Part shown: positions 26,303-35,334 of the stretch, piece after piece
Layout: the number at the start of each line of letters is the position of its first letter
Position numbering within the stretch: the stretch's first letter is position 1
Source: 34-65-8 sp964516135
GTDB lineage: Bacteria; Pseudomonadota; Alphaproteobacteria; Sphingomonadales; Sphingomonadaceae
Direction of reading: 5' to 3'
Assembly (NCBI GenBank): GCA_964516135.1
Contig: CAZEWN010000004.1
Coordinates: 96,673-160,672, forward strand
Length of the DNA: 64,000 nucleotides
Translations under genes and position numbers: made by a program
The notes under the pieces: model-generated
What the model was told of the DNA's origin: nothing
Seen by the model: the letters and a program-made list of their open reading frames with translations, nothing else
The model's database searches: none

Positions 26303-26633
26303 CCCCCTATGGCCGCCCGGACGGTGACAGGAACAGGCGCAATGATCCAAGCAAACTCCCTCGAGACTTGGCGTGAGACTTTCCGGTCCGACCGCCCACA
26401 CCCAACAGACCGTCGAGCGGGTCCGCGCGCTCGGCGCGACTGCCGCCCCGGTAGAGCAGGCGGTCTACAGTATCCTGATCGCCGCCGACCGTCTTGCGGT
26501 GCTGCGATGTGGACGATCGTTCACATGAGCTACGCGTGTCTTGTTGATTCTTCCGATGCGCCTGCTCGCTTGATGGCCGAGGCGACCCCCATGACCACAC
26601 CAGGCCCCCGTTGGCGAACTGAAAGGCTGCTCG
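26303..26633. other. Junction region between metal island and phosphorylase cluster
   Basis: 331 bases without a firm gene. A ribosome binding site (AAAGG) for the downstream metallo-hydrolase gene lies near its end. The only plausible coding segment is a 51-residue frame listed separately. The region may be a recombination scar, matching the altered end of the anchor protein gene just upstream. Confidence 0.5.
26373..26528 (+). CDS. Possible small protein (51 residues), uncertain
   Basis: A GTG-started frame reading MRLSGPTAHTQQTVERVR and then ALGATAAPVEQAVYSILIAADRL. Composition looks protein-like, with an amphipathic helix, but there is no clear ribosome binding site and I recognise no family. 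It may be a remnant of a longer gene. Confidence 0.25.
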   Translation: MRLSGPTAHTQQTVERVRALGATAAPVEQAVYSILIAADRLAVLRCGRSFT

Positions 26634-27992
26634 ATGCTTACTCTGACTTCGCTTGGCGCCGCCGGCACCGTGACCGGATCGAAACATCTGCTCGAACATG
26701 ACGGAAAGCGCATCCTGATCGACTGCGGCCTGTTCCAGGGCATGAAGAATCTGCGCGAGCTTAATTGGGAAGCCCTGCCGGTCCCGCCGGCCAGCATCGA
26801 TGCGGTCGTTCTCACCCACGCCCATCTCGACCATTCAGGCTATCTCCCACGCCTCGTGCGGGACGGCTTTCGTGGTCGCATCTATGCAACTGCGGCGACG
26901 CGCGACGTGGCCGAGCTTATTCTCAAGGACAGCGGCCATCTCAACGAGAAGGACGCCGATTTCCTCAACCGGATCGGCGCCACGCGGCACAAGCCGGCCT
27001 TGCCGCTCTATGGCGTCCGCGACGCCGAACGCGCGCTCGAATCGTTCAACCCGGTTCCGTTCTCCCAACCCATCGAACTGCACGGCGGGGCGAGGGTTAC
27101 CTTTCGCCGCGCCGGCCACATCCTCGGCGCCGCGACCGCCGACGTCGAATGGAGCGGTCGGCGCATTGCTTTTTCGGGCGACCTTGGCCGCTATTCCGAT
27201 CCCTTCATGCTCGATCCGGAGCCGGTTGCCGAAGCCGACTTCGTGATGATCGAGTCCACTTACGGCAATCGCGTTCATGAGCCGACGGATCCCGGCGAAG
27301 CGCTAGGAACGATCGTGGAACGAACCGTCCGCCGCGGCGGAACGGTCATCATCCCGGCCTTCGCCATCGGCCGCGCGCAGGCGCTTCTCTACTATCTGTG
27401 GAAGTTGCGCGAGGCCGGGCGATTGAAGAACGTGCCAATCTATCTGGACAGTCCGATGGCCATCAATGCCACGGACATGCTGTGCGAACACCTCGCCGAT
27501 CATCGACTGTCCCCGCAGGTCTGCCGCGACGCCTGCGATATCGCCACTTATACGCGGGAAGTCGAGCAATCGAAGGCCATCATCGCCAGCGCCTATCCCA
27601 AGATCGTGATCTCGGCGAGCGGGATGGCGACCGGTGGACGGGTTCTTCATCACCTCAAGGCGTCTGCCCCTGATCGCAGGAACAGCATCGTCTTTTCGGG
27701 CTTTCAGGCGGCGGGCACGCGCGGTCGAGCGATGCTCGAGGGCGCACGCGAGATAAAGATCCATGGCCAATGGATCCCCGTTGCCGCGGAAGTCGTCGAT
27801 CTGCCCATGCTGTCGGCCCATGCTGACGCCAATGAGCTGATGCGCTGGCTGTCGGGATTTCAGCGCCCGCCGAAGCGCGTCTTCATCGTCCATGGCGAGG
27901 AGCAGGCCTCGGAGGCCCTGCGCTCGCGGATCGACCGGGAGCTTGGCTGGGATGCGGTCGTCCCCCGGCAGGCACAGACGTTCGAGCTATGA
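26634..27992 (+). CDS. MBL-fold/beta-CASP metallo-hydrolase (RNase-like)
   Basis: 452 residues. The metallo-beta-lactamase motif THAHLDHSG (about residues 61-69), a second histidine in RRAGHILGAAT and the aspartate of FSGDLGRYSDP form the zinc site. The beta-CASP insertion follows (IPAFAIGRAQALLYYLWKL, then ISASGMATGGRVLHHL, then LSAHADANELMRWL), and the RMMBL end has VFIVHGEEQA. This architecture is that of CPSF-73-like nucleases common in archaea and scattered in bacteria. RNA is the expected substrate, but bacterial members of this branch are uncharacterised. It overlaps the next gene as ATGA. Confidence 0.9.
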   Translation: MLTLTSLGAAGTVTGSKHLLEHDGKRILIDCGLFQGMKNLRELNWEALPVPPASIDAVVLTHAHLDHSGYLPRLVRDGFRGRIYATAATRDVAELILKDSGHLNEKDADFLNRIGATRHKPALPLYGVRDAERALESFNPVPFSQPIELHGGARVTFRRAGHILGAATADVEWSGRRIAFSGDLGRYSDPFMLDPEPVAEADFVMIESTYGNRVHEPTDPGEALGTIVERTVRRGGTVIIPAFAIGRAQALLYYLWKLREAGRLKNVPIYLDSPMAINATDMLCEHLADHRLSPQVCRDACDIATYTREVEQSKAIIASAYPKIVISASGMATGGRVLHHLKASAPDRRNSIVFSGFQAAGTRGRAMLEGAREIKIHGQWIPVAAEVVDLPMLSAHADANELMRWLSGFQRPPKRVFIVHGEEQASEALRSRIDRELGWDAVVPRQAQTFEL

Positions 27993-29515
27993 CCGAACCT
28001 GATCTGGCTGCTTCCGGGACGCCAACCCTGCGCGCACGGCGGCTGGGCCTCCACACTCAGGACCGAGCTATCGTGATCATGCGCACAGACTGCCATGTTT
28101 GCCGCGCCGAGGGCTTGTCCGGACGCTCCCAGGTGTTGCTTTCCGCCGCCGGTCGGGAGGTTCGGGCCGCACTCTATCAGGTCGAGAGCGACGGATTGCT
28201 CGCGCCGGATGAAGCCGCGCTCTCGGAAATCGCGTGGGAGATGCTCGGCGTCACCGAGGGCGCTCCCATCACCGTCACGCATGCCCCGGCACTGGAGTCG
28301 CTCGCGAGTGTGCGCCGCCGCATCTACGGACATCGCCTCGATGCTCCCGCGTTCGCCGGCATCGTCGGCGACGTCGCAGCGGCACGCTATACCGACGTTC
28401 ATCTCGCCGCGTTTCTGACCGCGAGCGCAGTGCTGCCGCTCGACGAGCAGGAAACCATCGCCCTAACCGCCGCAATGATCGCGGTCGGAGATCGGCTGAC
28501 ATGGGACGCGCCGGTGGTGGTCGACAAGCATTGCGTGGGCGGGCTGCCGGGCAACCGCACCACGCCGCTGGTCGTGGCCATCGTGGCAGCGAACGGCCTT
28601 ATCATGCCTAAAACCTCGTCCCGCGCGATCACATCTCCAGCCGGAACCGCGGACACGATGGAGACGATCGCCCCGGTCGACCTGAACATTCCCGCGCTGA
28701 AGCGCGTGGTCGAACGGGAAGGCGGCTGCATTGCCTGGGGCGGAGCGATCCACCTCAGCCCTGCGGACGACAAGTTCGTGCGGATCGAGCGCGAGCTCGA
28801 CGTCGACACCGAGGGCCAGCTCATCGCCTCGGTCCTGTCGAAGAAGATCGCGGCAGGCTCCACCCACGTGCTCATCGACATTCCGGTAGGCCCGACCGCC
28901 AAGGTGCGCAGCGAACAGTATGCACGACATCTTGCCGAACGCATGCGCACGGTGGCGGCACACTCCGGCCTGGAGGCGCGCTGCGTGCTCACGGATGGCA
29001 CCCAGCCCGTCGGGCGCGGCATCGGACCCGCGCTGGAGGCGCACGACCTGCTCGCGGTGCTGCGCAATGCTCGAGGGGCGCCCGACGATCTGCGCCGCCG
29101 GGCCGCATCGCTCGCGGGCGTGGCGCTTGAGATTGGCGGCAAGTCCGAACCGGGCGCAGGCGCAGACCTCGCGCTCGAGACGCTAGCGGATGGCCGCGCC
29201 TGGACCAAGTTCCAAGCGATCTGTGAGGCCCAGGGCGGCATGCGCACGCCCCCGGTGGCGGAGCAGACCCATCCCCTAGCTGCCGCGCAGGACGGGCGCG
29301 TCGTCCATATCGACAACCGGAAGCTTGCGCGCCTCGCCAAGCTTGCCGGCGCGCCGGACGCCAAGGCCGCAGGCATCTTCATGGAGGTTCGTCTCGGCCA
29401 GAACGTGGAGCGGGGCCAGCCGCTTCTGCATGTCCACGCCGACACCGCGGGAGAGCTCGCCTATGCGCTCGATTATGCCGCCGCCGCGGGTGACATCATT
29501 CGGGTGGAACCATGA
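27989..29515 (+). CDS. Thymidine phosphorylase family protein (AMP-phosphorylase-like)
   Basis: 508 residues. An N-terminal domain of about 85 residues, absent from classical DeoA, matches the extra domain of archaeal AMP phosphorylases. The catalytic region has VVDKHCVGGLPGNRTTP and IMPKTSSRAITSPAGTADTMET, the phosphate- and nucleoside-binding signature of the thymidine/pyrimidine phosphorylase family. In archaea the enzyme releases ribose-1,5-bisphosphate from NMPs. No RuBisCO or ribose-1,5-bisphosphate isomerase gene is visible here. The substrate cannot be fixed from sequence, but the long form argues for nucleotides rather than thymidine. Confidence 0.88.
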   Translation: MTEPDLAASGTPTLRARRLGLHTQDRAIVIMRTDCHVCRAEGLSGRSQVLLSAAGREVRAALYQVESDGLLAPDEAALSEIAWEMLGVTEGAPITVTHAPALESLASVRRRIYGHRLDAPAFAGIVGDVAAARYTDVHLAAFLTASAVLPLDEQETIALTAAMIAVGDRLTWDAPVVVDKHCVGGLPGNRTTPLVVAIVAANGLIMPKTSSRAITSPAGTADTMETIAPVDLNIPALKRVVEREGGCIAWGGAIHLSPADDKFVRIERELDVDTEGQLIASVLSKKIAAGSTHVLIDIPVGPTAKVRSEQYARHLAERMRTVAAHSGLEARCVLTDGTQPVGRGIGPALEAHDLLAVLRNARGAPDDLRRRAASLAGVALEIGGKSEPGAGADLALETLADGRAWTKFQAICEAQGGMRTPPVAEQTHPLAAAQDGRVVHIDNRKLARLAKLAGAPDAKAAGIFMEVRLGQNVERGQPLLHVHADTAGELAYALDYAAAAGDIIRVEP

Positions 29516-29552
29516 GACGAACAGTCGAAGGCTTTGAAGAGAGCATTGTGAC

Positions 29553-30590
29553 ATGACCCAGCCCGATCCAGTCCGCGTTGCGGTCAATGGTTATGGCGTC
29601 ATCGGCAAGCGCGTGGCGTCCGCCGTCCTGGCGCAGACTGACATGAGGCTCGCCGGAGTGGCGGACATCGCCGCGGACTGGCGCCTGCGTCCGCTTGAAG
29701 CCCAGGACATCGGTCTTTTCGCGGCGACGCCAGAGCATGTCGCGACGATGCGCGAGGCAGGCTTGCCCATTGCCGGCACGCTGGACGACCTTCTCAGGCA
29801 GGCCGATTTGGTCGTGGACTGCACACCCAAACGCGTTGCCGCCCGGAACGCTGAGATCTATCGAGCAAACGGGCTCAAGTTCATCATTCATGGTGGCGAG
29901 AAGCATGATGTCACGGGACATTCCTTCGTCGCCGAGGTCTCGTTCGACAGCGCGGTCGGACGCGCGGCAACGCGCGTGGTGTCCTGCAACACGACCTCGA
30001 TCGTGCGCACCCTGACGGCGCTCAAGCGCGCAGGCCTTTTGAAACGCGCGCGAGGCACTCTGCTACGGCGGGCCACCGATCCGTGGGAAAGCCACCTGGG
30101 CGGCATTATGAACACGCTTGTCCCCGAACCCGACATCCTCAGCCATCAGGGGCCGGACGCCCAGAGCGTCGATCCCGAGCTCGACGTCGTGACGATGGCG
30201 GTCAAAGTTCCGCAGACCCTCGCGCATCTTCACTATTGGTCGGTGCAGTTAACGCGGGGCGCGAGCAAGGATGAGGTGCTCGACGCCTTCCAGACCTCGT
30301 CCAGGATTGCTCTGATCCGGGCGGACGACGGCCTCGCGGCGATCAACACGGTTAAGGAGCTGATGGCGGATCTCGGCCGCCCGCACGATAATCTCTACGA
30401 GGTGGCCTTGTGGGAGGACATGCTCAAGGTCGAGGGCGAAGAGCTGTTCTACGCCTATATGGTCGACAACCAGGCTGTCGTCATTCCCGACACGATCGAC
30501 GCCATCAGGGCGCTGACGGGCCTCACCGCAAGGTCCGATGATTCGATCGCCCAAACCAATGAAGCGCTCGGGGTTCGCACAAGGTTCTAG
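29553..30590 (+). CDS. Type II (archaeal-type) glyceraldehyde-3-phosphate dehydrogenase
   Basis: 345 residues. The Rossmann start VAVNGYGVIGKRVASAV and the catalytic cysteine C145 in SCNTT identify the archaeal type II GAPDH family, which differs greatly from bacterial GapA. HGGEKHDV and the LAHLHYWSVQLTRGA block also fit. It oxidises glyceraldehyde-3-phosphate with NAD(P)+. It lies 37 bases after the phosphorylase gene on the same strand, so it is probably in the same operon. Its rarity in bacteria suggests horizontal acquisition of the trio. Confidence 0.9.
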   Translation: MTQPDPVRVAVNGYGVIGKRVASAVLAQTDMRLAGVADIAADWRLRPLEAQDIGLFAATPEHVATMREAGLPIAGTLDDLLRQADLVVDCTPKRVAARNAEIYRANGLKFIIHGGEKHDVTGHSFVAEVSFDSAVGRAATRVVSCNTTSIVRTLTALKRAGLLKRARGTLLRRATDPWESHLGGIMNTLVPEPDILSHQGPDAQSVDPELDVVTMAVKVPQTLAHLHYWSVQLTRGASKDEVLDAFQTSSRIALIRADDGLAAINTVKELMADLGRPHDNLYEVALWEDMLKVEGEELFYAYMVDNQAVVIPDTIDAIRALTGLTARSDDSIAQTNEALGVRTRF

Positions 30591-30646
30591 ACTGGTGGCA
30601 TTGGGCTAAGAGATCACGATCTGAAGCCCGCATCCGCAAGGAGGGT

Positions 30647-30796
30647 TCAGACAGCCGCCAGCGGCGCCTCCGCGGCCTGCACTTGCGCCCGCCCTTTCCG
30701 GAAAATCATCCCCACCAGATAGGCCGACATGATCGCTCCGCCCATGCAGAATGCCGAGATATAGGCGAACGTGAAGAAGAAATAGGTAATGACTAG
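30647..30796 (-). pseudogene. Membrane protein C-terminal fragment
   Basis: Reading leftward, about 49 residues end at a TGA at 30647-30649: TYFFFTFAYISAFCMGG, AIMSAYLVGMIFRKG and a short Ala-rich tail. This is one long hydrophobic helix followed by a basic cytoplasmic tail, like the last helix of a transporter. No start codon or ribosome binding site is suitably placed. The right-hand edge is close to where the second fragment begins, suggesting a deletion or insertion scar. Confidence 0.5.
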
Positions 30797-31029
30797 TCAC
30801 TACCGCCGTGCAGATCGGTATTCCTCGCGAGGCCTTCCTCGAACAGCGAGGTCAGCCAATCGACGACTTCGCTATCGAGTTGATCAAGCCCTTGGTGGAA
30901 AGAGCCGCACTTGTCCCGGCGATCAACGCCGCATGGCTGCTCTGCGGCGTTCTGACTGTCTTGTCCGCAGCGTTGATTTTTTTCGTTAGACGTTCAATTC
31001 CGGATCACGAAGTAATCGCGGTGCATTGA
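30793..31029 (+). pseudogene. MFS (DHA2-like) transporter C-terminal fragment
   Basis: After an in-frame stop at about 30790, some 78 residues read QIGIPREAFLEQRGQPIDDF, then AIELIKPLVERAALVPAINAAWLLCGVLTVLSAALIFFVRR. The pattern, an amphipathic loop followed by one last helix and a basic end, matches the C-terminus of 14-helix drug:H+ antiporters of the major facilitator superfamily. The rest of the transporter is missing. A GTG at 30808 could start translation but the product would not be functional. Confidence 0.5.
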
Positions 31030-31234
31030 CGCACACCGGGTTTCGCTGCCCCGATTAGCAAAGAGCCGCGATCGGCGCATCGCATCCATCAAGCGCTAGC
31101 TCCAAAATCGAACATCCGGCTAATTCCAGATAGCTTATAGCGTCGCAGAGTTTACTGCTTGCGCGTCGGAGGTTGAGCGGGCTGTTCAGATGGGGGTGGG
31201 TGGGCATTTTTCTGCGTCTGAAGAGGCGACGATC

Positions 31235-32515
31235 GTGACTGATTCGATCCCGAGTCGAGACGACGGATCGCCTCGCTCTTCCACCAGCGGCGGGCTGCTG
31301 ATCAGGTTCGCGGTGCTTGGCACAGCACAGGTGGCGGGCTCCGCCCTTAGCTTTGTCACCGCGGTGATCATCACCAGGGTCGGTGGCGCAGATGTCTTCG
31401 GCCAGATCTCGGTCGGTTTGTCTGTGTTGGCTTATGCGTCGCTAGCGACGAACTTCGGCACCGACGTTTCGGGCGTTCGCATGGCTGCGGCCGATCCCGG
31501 AAGGGTCGGAACGATGCTCCCTGCAATTGTTCTCATCCGGCTGTTTTTCGCTGCCCTGTCGCTAGCGACAATTCTCGCGCTGGCCCCCGTTCTGCAGCCC
31601 GACCCACAAGGCCAAGTGGTGTTGCTGATCATCTGCGCGAGCCTCCTTGCTGTCTGCTTTCTCCCGGTCTGGCTGCCGCAGGGGCTCGAGAATCTAAAGG
31701 TCACAGCGCTCTGCATTTTCGCCCCTTTTGCGTTCACGTTCGTGCTCACCGCAATCTCGGCTCTCGTTTCGCCGACCGCCCTAGGGTTTGCCTTCAGCCG
31801 CTTCGGGGGCGACGCACTGCTCGCGCTCGCGCTTTCTGTATGGGCGCTGCGCTTCTACCCCAGACCCAGCTGGTCCCAGATCAGATCCACGATCCGCGAT
31901 CTGATTCGCCAATCGGGCGCAATTGCCGGAAGCCAACTCGTTCGTGGGCTGGCGTTCCTCAGCGACATTCTCGTAGTAAGCTTCTTCTATCAGGACGCGG
32001 TCGTCGGTCACTTTTCGGCGGCGTACCGTATCTACCTCCTGTTCGTGGCAGTTTCTGCCATGTACTTCATCGCCTTGTTCCCTAAGCTTGCTAGAGCTGC
32101 AGCAAGCGGCGCGGAGGCGCTGAAAACCGAGCTTCGGGGCACCCTGGTGTGGACGGTGCCGGCAACGGCGGCGCTGACGCTTGTGTTCTTAGCTGCCGTT
32201 CCGTGGCTTTTGCCATTCGCGTTCGGAGACGGCTTCACCGTTGCCGTTCCAGCTCTCCAGCTCCTCGTTGTGGCGGCAGCCCTAAATTTCGCACACAAGA
32301 ATTTTTCCAGAACCCTTATCGCCATGGGCCATTCCGGCGCCGAATTTCGGATGACCGCGATCGCTACTTTCGTAGGCTTGACGTTCAAGGTCGTCGGAAC
32401 ATGGCAGTGGGGCATAACGGGAACCGCACTGGCGATCCTGCTCGGCGAACTTTTCCTGTTGGCCCTTCTCGCTTGGAGCACCGCTACGAAGTTCAAGGCC
32501 GAGCAAGCACGATGA
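31235..32515 (+). CDS. Polysaccharide flippase (Wzx/MOP superfamily)
   Basis: About 426 residues from a GTG at 31235 that has an AAGAGG site eight bases upstream; an ATG at 31190 is an alternative but lacks one. At least twelve hydrophobic helices span the protein. The start (LLIRFAVLGTAQVAGSALSFVTAVIITRVGGADVFGQISV) is typical of oligosaccharide flippases of the RfbX/Wzx type, which move lipid-linked repeat units across the inner membrane. It is the first gene of an eleven-gene run on the + strand with overlapping ends. Confidence 0.9.
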   Translation: MTDSIPSRDDGSPRSSTSGGLLIRFAVLGTAQVAGSALSFVTAVIITRVGGADVFGQISVGLSVLAYASLATNFGTDVSGVRMAAADPGRVGTMLPAIVLIRLFFAALSLATILALAPVLQPDPQGQVVLLIICASLLAVCFLPVWLPQGLENLKVTALCIFAPFAFTFVLTAISALVSPTALGFAFSRFGGDALLALALSVWALRFYPRPSWSQIRSTIRDLIRQSGAIAGSQLVRGLAFLSDILVVSFFYQDAVVGHFSAAYRIYLLFVAVSAMYFIALFPKLARAAASGAEALKTELRGTLVWTVPATAALTLVFLAAVPWLLPFAFGDGFTVAVPALQLLVVAAALNFAHKNFSRTLIAMGHSGAEFRMTAIATFVGLTFKVVGTWQWGITGTALAILLGELFLLALLAWSTATKFKAEQAR

Positions 32516-33519
32516 TCTGGTGCTGTCCTCGCTGTCGCGACACATTGCTTGTCGATCGGAAAGGGTTGCGATGTGCCGCGTGCGCCTCGACATTCGAGCT
32601 GGTCGCGGGAATTCCAGACTTGCGAATTCCCGGTGACAGCTGGATCGATTTTGAGGATGATCTGGTCCTTGCGCGCGAGCTGGCAGCCCTCGACTGCCCG
32701 CTCACCGAGCTCGTTCGGTCAGTATACGCCCGCCGTCCCGGATGGGACCAAGGGCGGATCGATCTTCGAACTCGAGAAGTCCTTGAGGCCCCGAGGAAAC
32801 TCGATCGGGAGGTCACCGGCTGGCTGCGCTCGACTGTTGAAGGGAAGGGCATTCTCCTCGACATCGGCTGTGGTGCCGGCATGCTCCTTGCCGCGGTTGC
32901 CCCGCAAAACCGTCCCGCCATCGGCATTGACGTCTCCATGACTTGGCTCGTCGTGGCAAAACGGCTGATCGCGGAGTTTGGAGGCCAACCGGTCCTAGCC
33001 GCCGCGCTTGGCGAGGCGCTGCCACTGGCGAGCAATTCGGTGACAAGTCTCGTGTCGCTTGACGTTATCGAACATGTGCGGAACGTCGAGCAATACTTGA
33101 GAGAGCTGGACCGGGTCGTCGCCCCTGGCGGCCACGTCGCGTTGTCGACACCAAATCGGTTCAGCCTGAGTGCCGAACCTCACGTATTCGTGTGGGGCGT
33201 TGGATGGTTGCCACGCCCATGGCAACGCGCCTTCGTACGTTGGCGCAGCGGCAGGACCTACGACGATACGACACTCATGAGCAGTCTCGAGCTCCGCCGT
33301 TACGTCAGGCGAACGACCTCTTTCGCGATCGATATCCTGATCCCCAAAATTCCGCGCGAACATCTGGCCGCCTTCCGCCCGCTCAAGCGAGCGATCGGAC
33401 GGATTTATAATCTGCTCGCGCCCATTGGGCCGATGCGGACTTTTTTCCTGCTGGTCGGACCATTCTTCAGAATTGTCGGGGTGCAGCGAAAAGCCGGAGG
33501 CGAGCCGTGCGCGCGCTGA
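32512..33519 (+). CDS. SAM-dependent methyltransferase with N-terminal zinc ribbon (copy 1)
   Basis: 335 residues, start overlapping the flippase stop as ATGA. The N-terminus holds a four-cysteine ribbon (CCPRC...CAAC) of the Trm112-like kind, followed by GIPDLRIPGDSW. The class I methyltransferase domain has LLDIGCGAGMLLAAV, IGIDVS and SLVSLDVIEHVRN. It probably methylates a sugar or lipid-linked glycan. A paralogue with the same layout is encoded at 40274-41281, and each lies just before a Gfo/Idh/MocA gene. Confidence 0.88.
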   Translation: MIWCCPRCRDTLLVDRKGLRCAACASTFELVAGIPDLRIPGDSWIDFEDDLVLARELAALDCPLTELVRSVYARRPGWDQGRIDLRTREVLEAPRKLDREVTGWLRSTVEGKGILLDIGCGAGMLLAAVAPQNRPAIGIDVSMTWLVVAKRLIAEFGGQPVLAAALGEALPLASNSVTSLVSLDVIEHVRNVEQYLRELDRVVAPGGHVALSTPNRFSLSAEPHVFVWGVGWLPRPWQRAFVRWRSGRTYDDTTLMSSLELRRYVRRTTSFAIDILIPKIPREHLAAFRPLKRAIGRIYNLLAPIGPMRTFFLLVGPFFRIVGVQRKAGGEPCAR

Positions 33520-34499
33520 TTGTCGGTGCTGGCCTCATGGGACAGAACCATGCGCTGGCTGCCCGGAGCGCTGGGGCGCTGATAGCGGCCATCATCGACC
33601 CGGATGAGCGACGGGCATCGACTCTCGCGCAGCGCTTTCCCGGTGCCTCGACTGCAAAAAGTCTGCAGGATGCGCTTGAGGCCCATGCCCCTGATGTCGT
33701 GCATATCTGTACCCCTGCAGACAGCCACTGCGAATTGGGGGGATTGGCGGCGGGAGCCGGGTGCCACGCGCTGATAGAAAAACCAGTTGCCGCAGATGCC
33801 CAGGCGACGCGCCGATTGATCGAAGGCTTCACGCGCGCTCGGCGTTTGGCATGCCCCACTCATCAATACGCGTGCCAGCGCAGCGTGCGAGCTGCCGCAA
33901 CACTCATGCCGGAGCTCGGAGCGCTTCGGCAGATCGCTATCGAGGTCTGCTCGGCCGGTGGCGCCAACGGGCGAGCCGATCTCGACAGCCTCGTCGCGGA
34001 CATTCTTCCGCACCCTCTGTCGGTGTTCCAGAAGCTGGCGCCTGCCGCCTCCGTTGCAAGCTTGGACTGGTCCTGCCTCCGTGCAAGTGTCGGCGAGTGG
34101 CTGATCACCGCGCCGTTTCGGAGCGCCGTCCTATCCATCTCGATGAGTATGAACGGCCGTCCCACCCGCTTCCGAACCCGGATCGTAGCAGATCGCGGCT
34201 CACTCGAGCTCGACAACTTTCATGACTACCTCATCCGGTTGCCGGGGGACGTTTCGCGGGTTCGCAAGATAGCTCTGCCGTTCGTGCGCAGCAGCAAGGA
34301 GATGACGGCGGCAGGGGGAAATCTCGTCGGCCGCTTGTCACGCCGGGAATTCGCCTATCCCGGTTTGCGCACGCTTGTGTCGGAATTCTATGCAGCAGCC
34401 GCCACACCCAGTTTTGCTGCGTCACCCATGTCGCCCGAAGAGACGATTGCCGTGGCCGAGGCGCGCGACCAGATCATCGCATTGGCGCGGCATGGCTGA
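33507..34499 (+). CDS. Gfo/Idh/MocA-family oxidoreductase (copy 1)
   Basis: 330 residues from a GTG at 33507, with GGAGG seven bases before it and a 13-base overlap with the methyltransferase gene. The Rossmann start ALIVGAGLMGQNHALAA and the EKP motif (HALIEKPVAADA) with the family's catalytic lysine are present. The C-terminal half is more diverged than in its relatives. These enzymes oxidise or reduce sugars or sugar nucleotides with NAD(P). Substrate unknown. It overlaps the next gene by eight bases. Confidence 0.87.
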   Translation: MRALIVGAGLMGQNHALAARSAGALIAAIIDPDERRASTLAQRFPGASTAKSLQDALEAHAPDVVHICTPADSHCELGGLAAGAGCHALIEKPVAADAQATRRLIEGFTRARRLACPTHQYACQRSVRAAATLMPELGALRQIAIEVCSAGGANGRADLDSLVADILPHPLSVFQKLAPAASVASLDWSCLRASVGEWLITAPFRSAVLSISMSMNGRPTRFRTRIVADRGSLELDNFHDYLIRLPGDVSRVRKIALPFVRSSKEMTAAGGNLVGRLSRREFAYPGLRTLVSEFYAAAATPSFAASPMSPEETIAVAEARDQIIALARHG

Positions 34500-35334
34500 G
34501 GGCCTGACGGTAATCGTTGTCGCGCTTCTTGGAGGCCCCGCGACGGAGAGCTGTGTTAAAGCCGTTCGGACAGGAGCTACACAAGTGGTTGTGGTCTCGA
34601 GAGGCGGTATCGTGAGAACCGCGGATGGACGCGTCATCGGGCATTGCAGCAATCTTAGCATCCCAGCGAAGCGGCAACGCGCCGTTGAATTGGCACAGAC
34701 ATCCGGCATCGCGTTGCTCGAAGATACGGTCATTCCGGACGATACGTGGGCCGACGCGGTCTTGGCCGGGCTGGCGTCCGGAGCGGTGGCATGTGGCGGA
34801 CCGGTGCGGATTTCCTCGGCGCTGCCCCCGTCCACGCGAGCTCTTGCCCTTTCCGAGTATGGCGTTTTTGGACCCGGCCGACCCGCGGGCGACGCGCGCC
34901 GCCTGCCAGGCTGCAATTTCGCGTTTCGCCGGGATATTCTGCTTCACGCATTGGATGGATCGCCAGGGTTGGTCGATCTCGATGTATTCCGAGAACTCGT
35001 GGCGCACGGTCGCAAGATGCAATGGGTGCCCGGCATGGCGGTACGCTTCACGCATCCGTTTCCCGGAGGAGCGAGGCTCAAGACACGTTTCGCGCACGGC
35101 CGGTTGCATGCAGGTTTTGAAACCAAGGGTGCAAGCGCGGCCGCGAGAATGGCTAGGGCTGCCAAAGCCCTGCTCCTCCCACCGGTGCTCACTGCGCGGG
35201 CGCTTGGAGGACAGCCCTGGCCGCCAGCGGCGACCTTGGGATGGCTCGTCCTTCAGCAAACGGCATGGGCGGCAGGAGAACTGGCCGGGGCGGTCGCCGG
35301 ACCTCCCCGAAGCGGATTTTCTCAATGGCGGTGA
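34492..35334 (+). CDS. GT2-like protein with degenerate donor site
   Basis: 280 residues. The overall plan fits a GT-A fold, with an N-terminal beta start (GLTVIVVALLGGPATESCVKAV), LPGCNFAFRRDILLHAL in the acceptor-side region and a C-terminal hydrophobic helix ending in WAAGELAG. The canonical DxD and ED motifs are not visible, so catalytic activity is uncertain. The WxxGExxG ending is shared with three other proteins in this locus (at 38449, 39372 and 42327), which shows they belong to one family. Confidence 0.65.
   Translation: MAEGLTVIVVALLGGPATESCVKAVRTGATQVVVVSRGGIVRTADGRVIGHCSNLSIPAKRQRAVELAQTSGIALLEDTVIPDDTWADAVLAGLASGAVACGGPVRISSALPPSTRALALSEYGVFGPGRPAGDARRLPGCNFAFRRDILLHALDGSPGLVDLDVFRELVAHGRKMQWVPGMAVRFTHPFPGGARLKTRFAHGRLHAGFETKGASAAARMARAAKALLLPPVLTARALGGQPWPPAATLGWLVLQQTAWAAGELAGAVAGPPRSGFSQWR

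Larger units (their letters stand above)
30591..31234. other. Gene-remnant region between GAPDH cluster and polysaccharide locus
   Basis: About 640 bases with two truncated gene ends (listed separately) and roughly 200 bases (31030-31234) in which I see no gene. The promoter of the polysaccharide operon is expected here; a TATAGCG-like element near 31135 is too weak to call. Confidence 0.5.

Noticed and set aside
26309..26701. 130-codon + strand frame between anchor protein and metallo-hydrolase
   Set aside because: Overlaps the start of the hydrolase gene, lacks a ribosome binding site and is not protein-like; the shorter 51-codon frame in another phase is slightly better and is listed with low confidence.
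30606..30800. 64-codon - strand frame in the scar region
   Set aside because: Another phase of the same strand gives a convincing transmembrane helix; this one is out of frame with it after the first residues.
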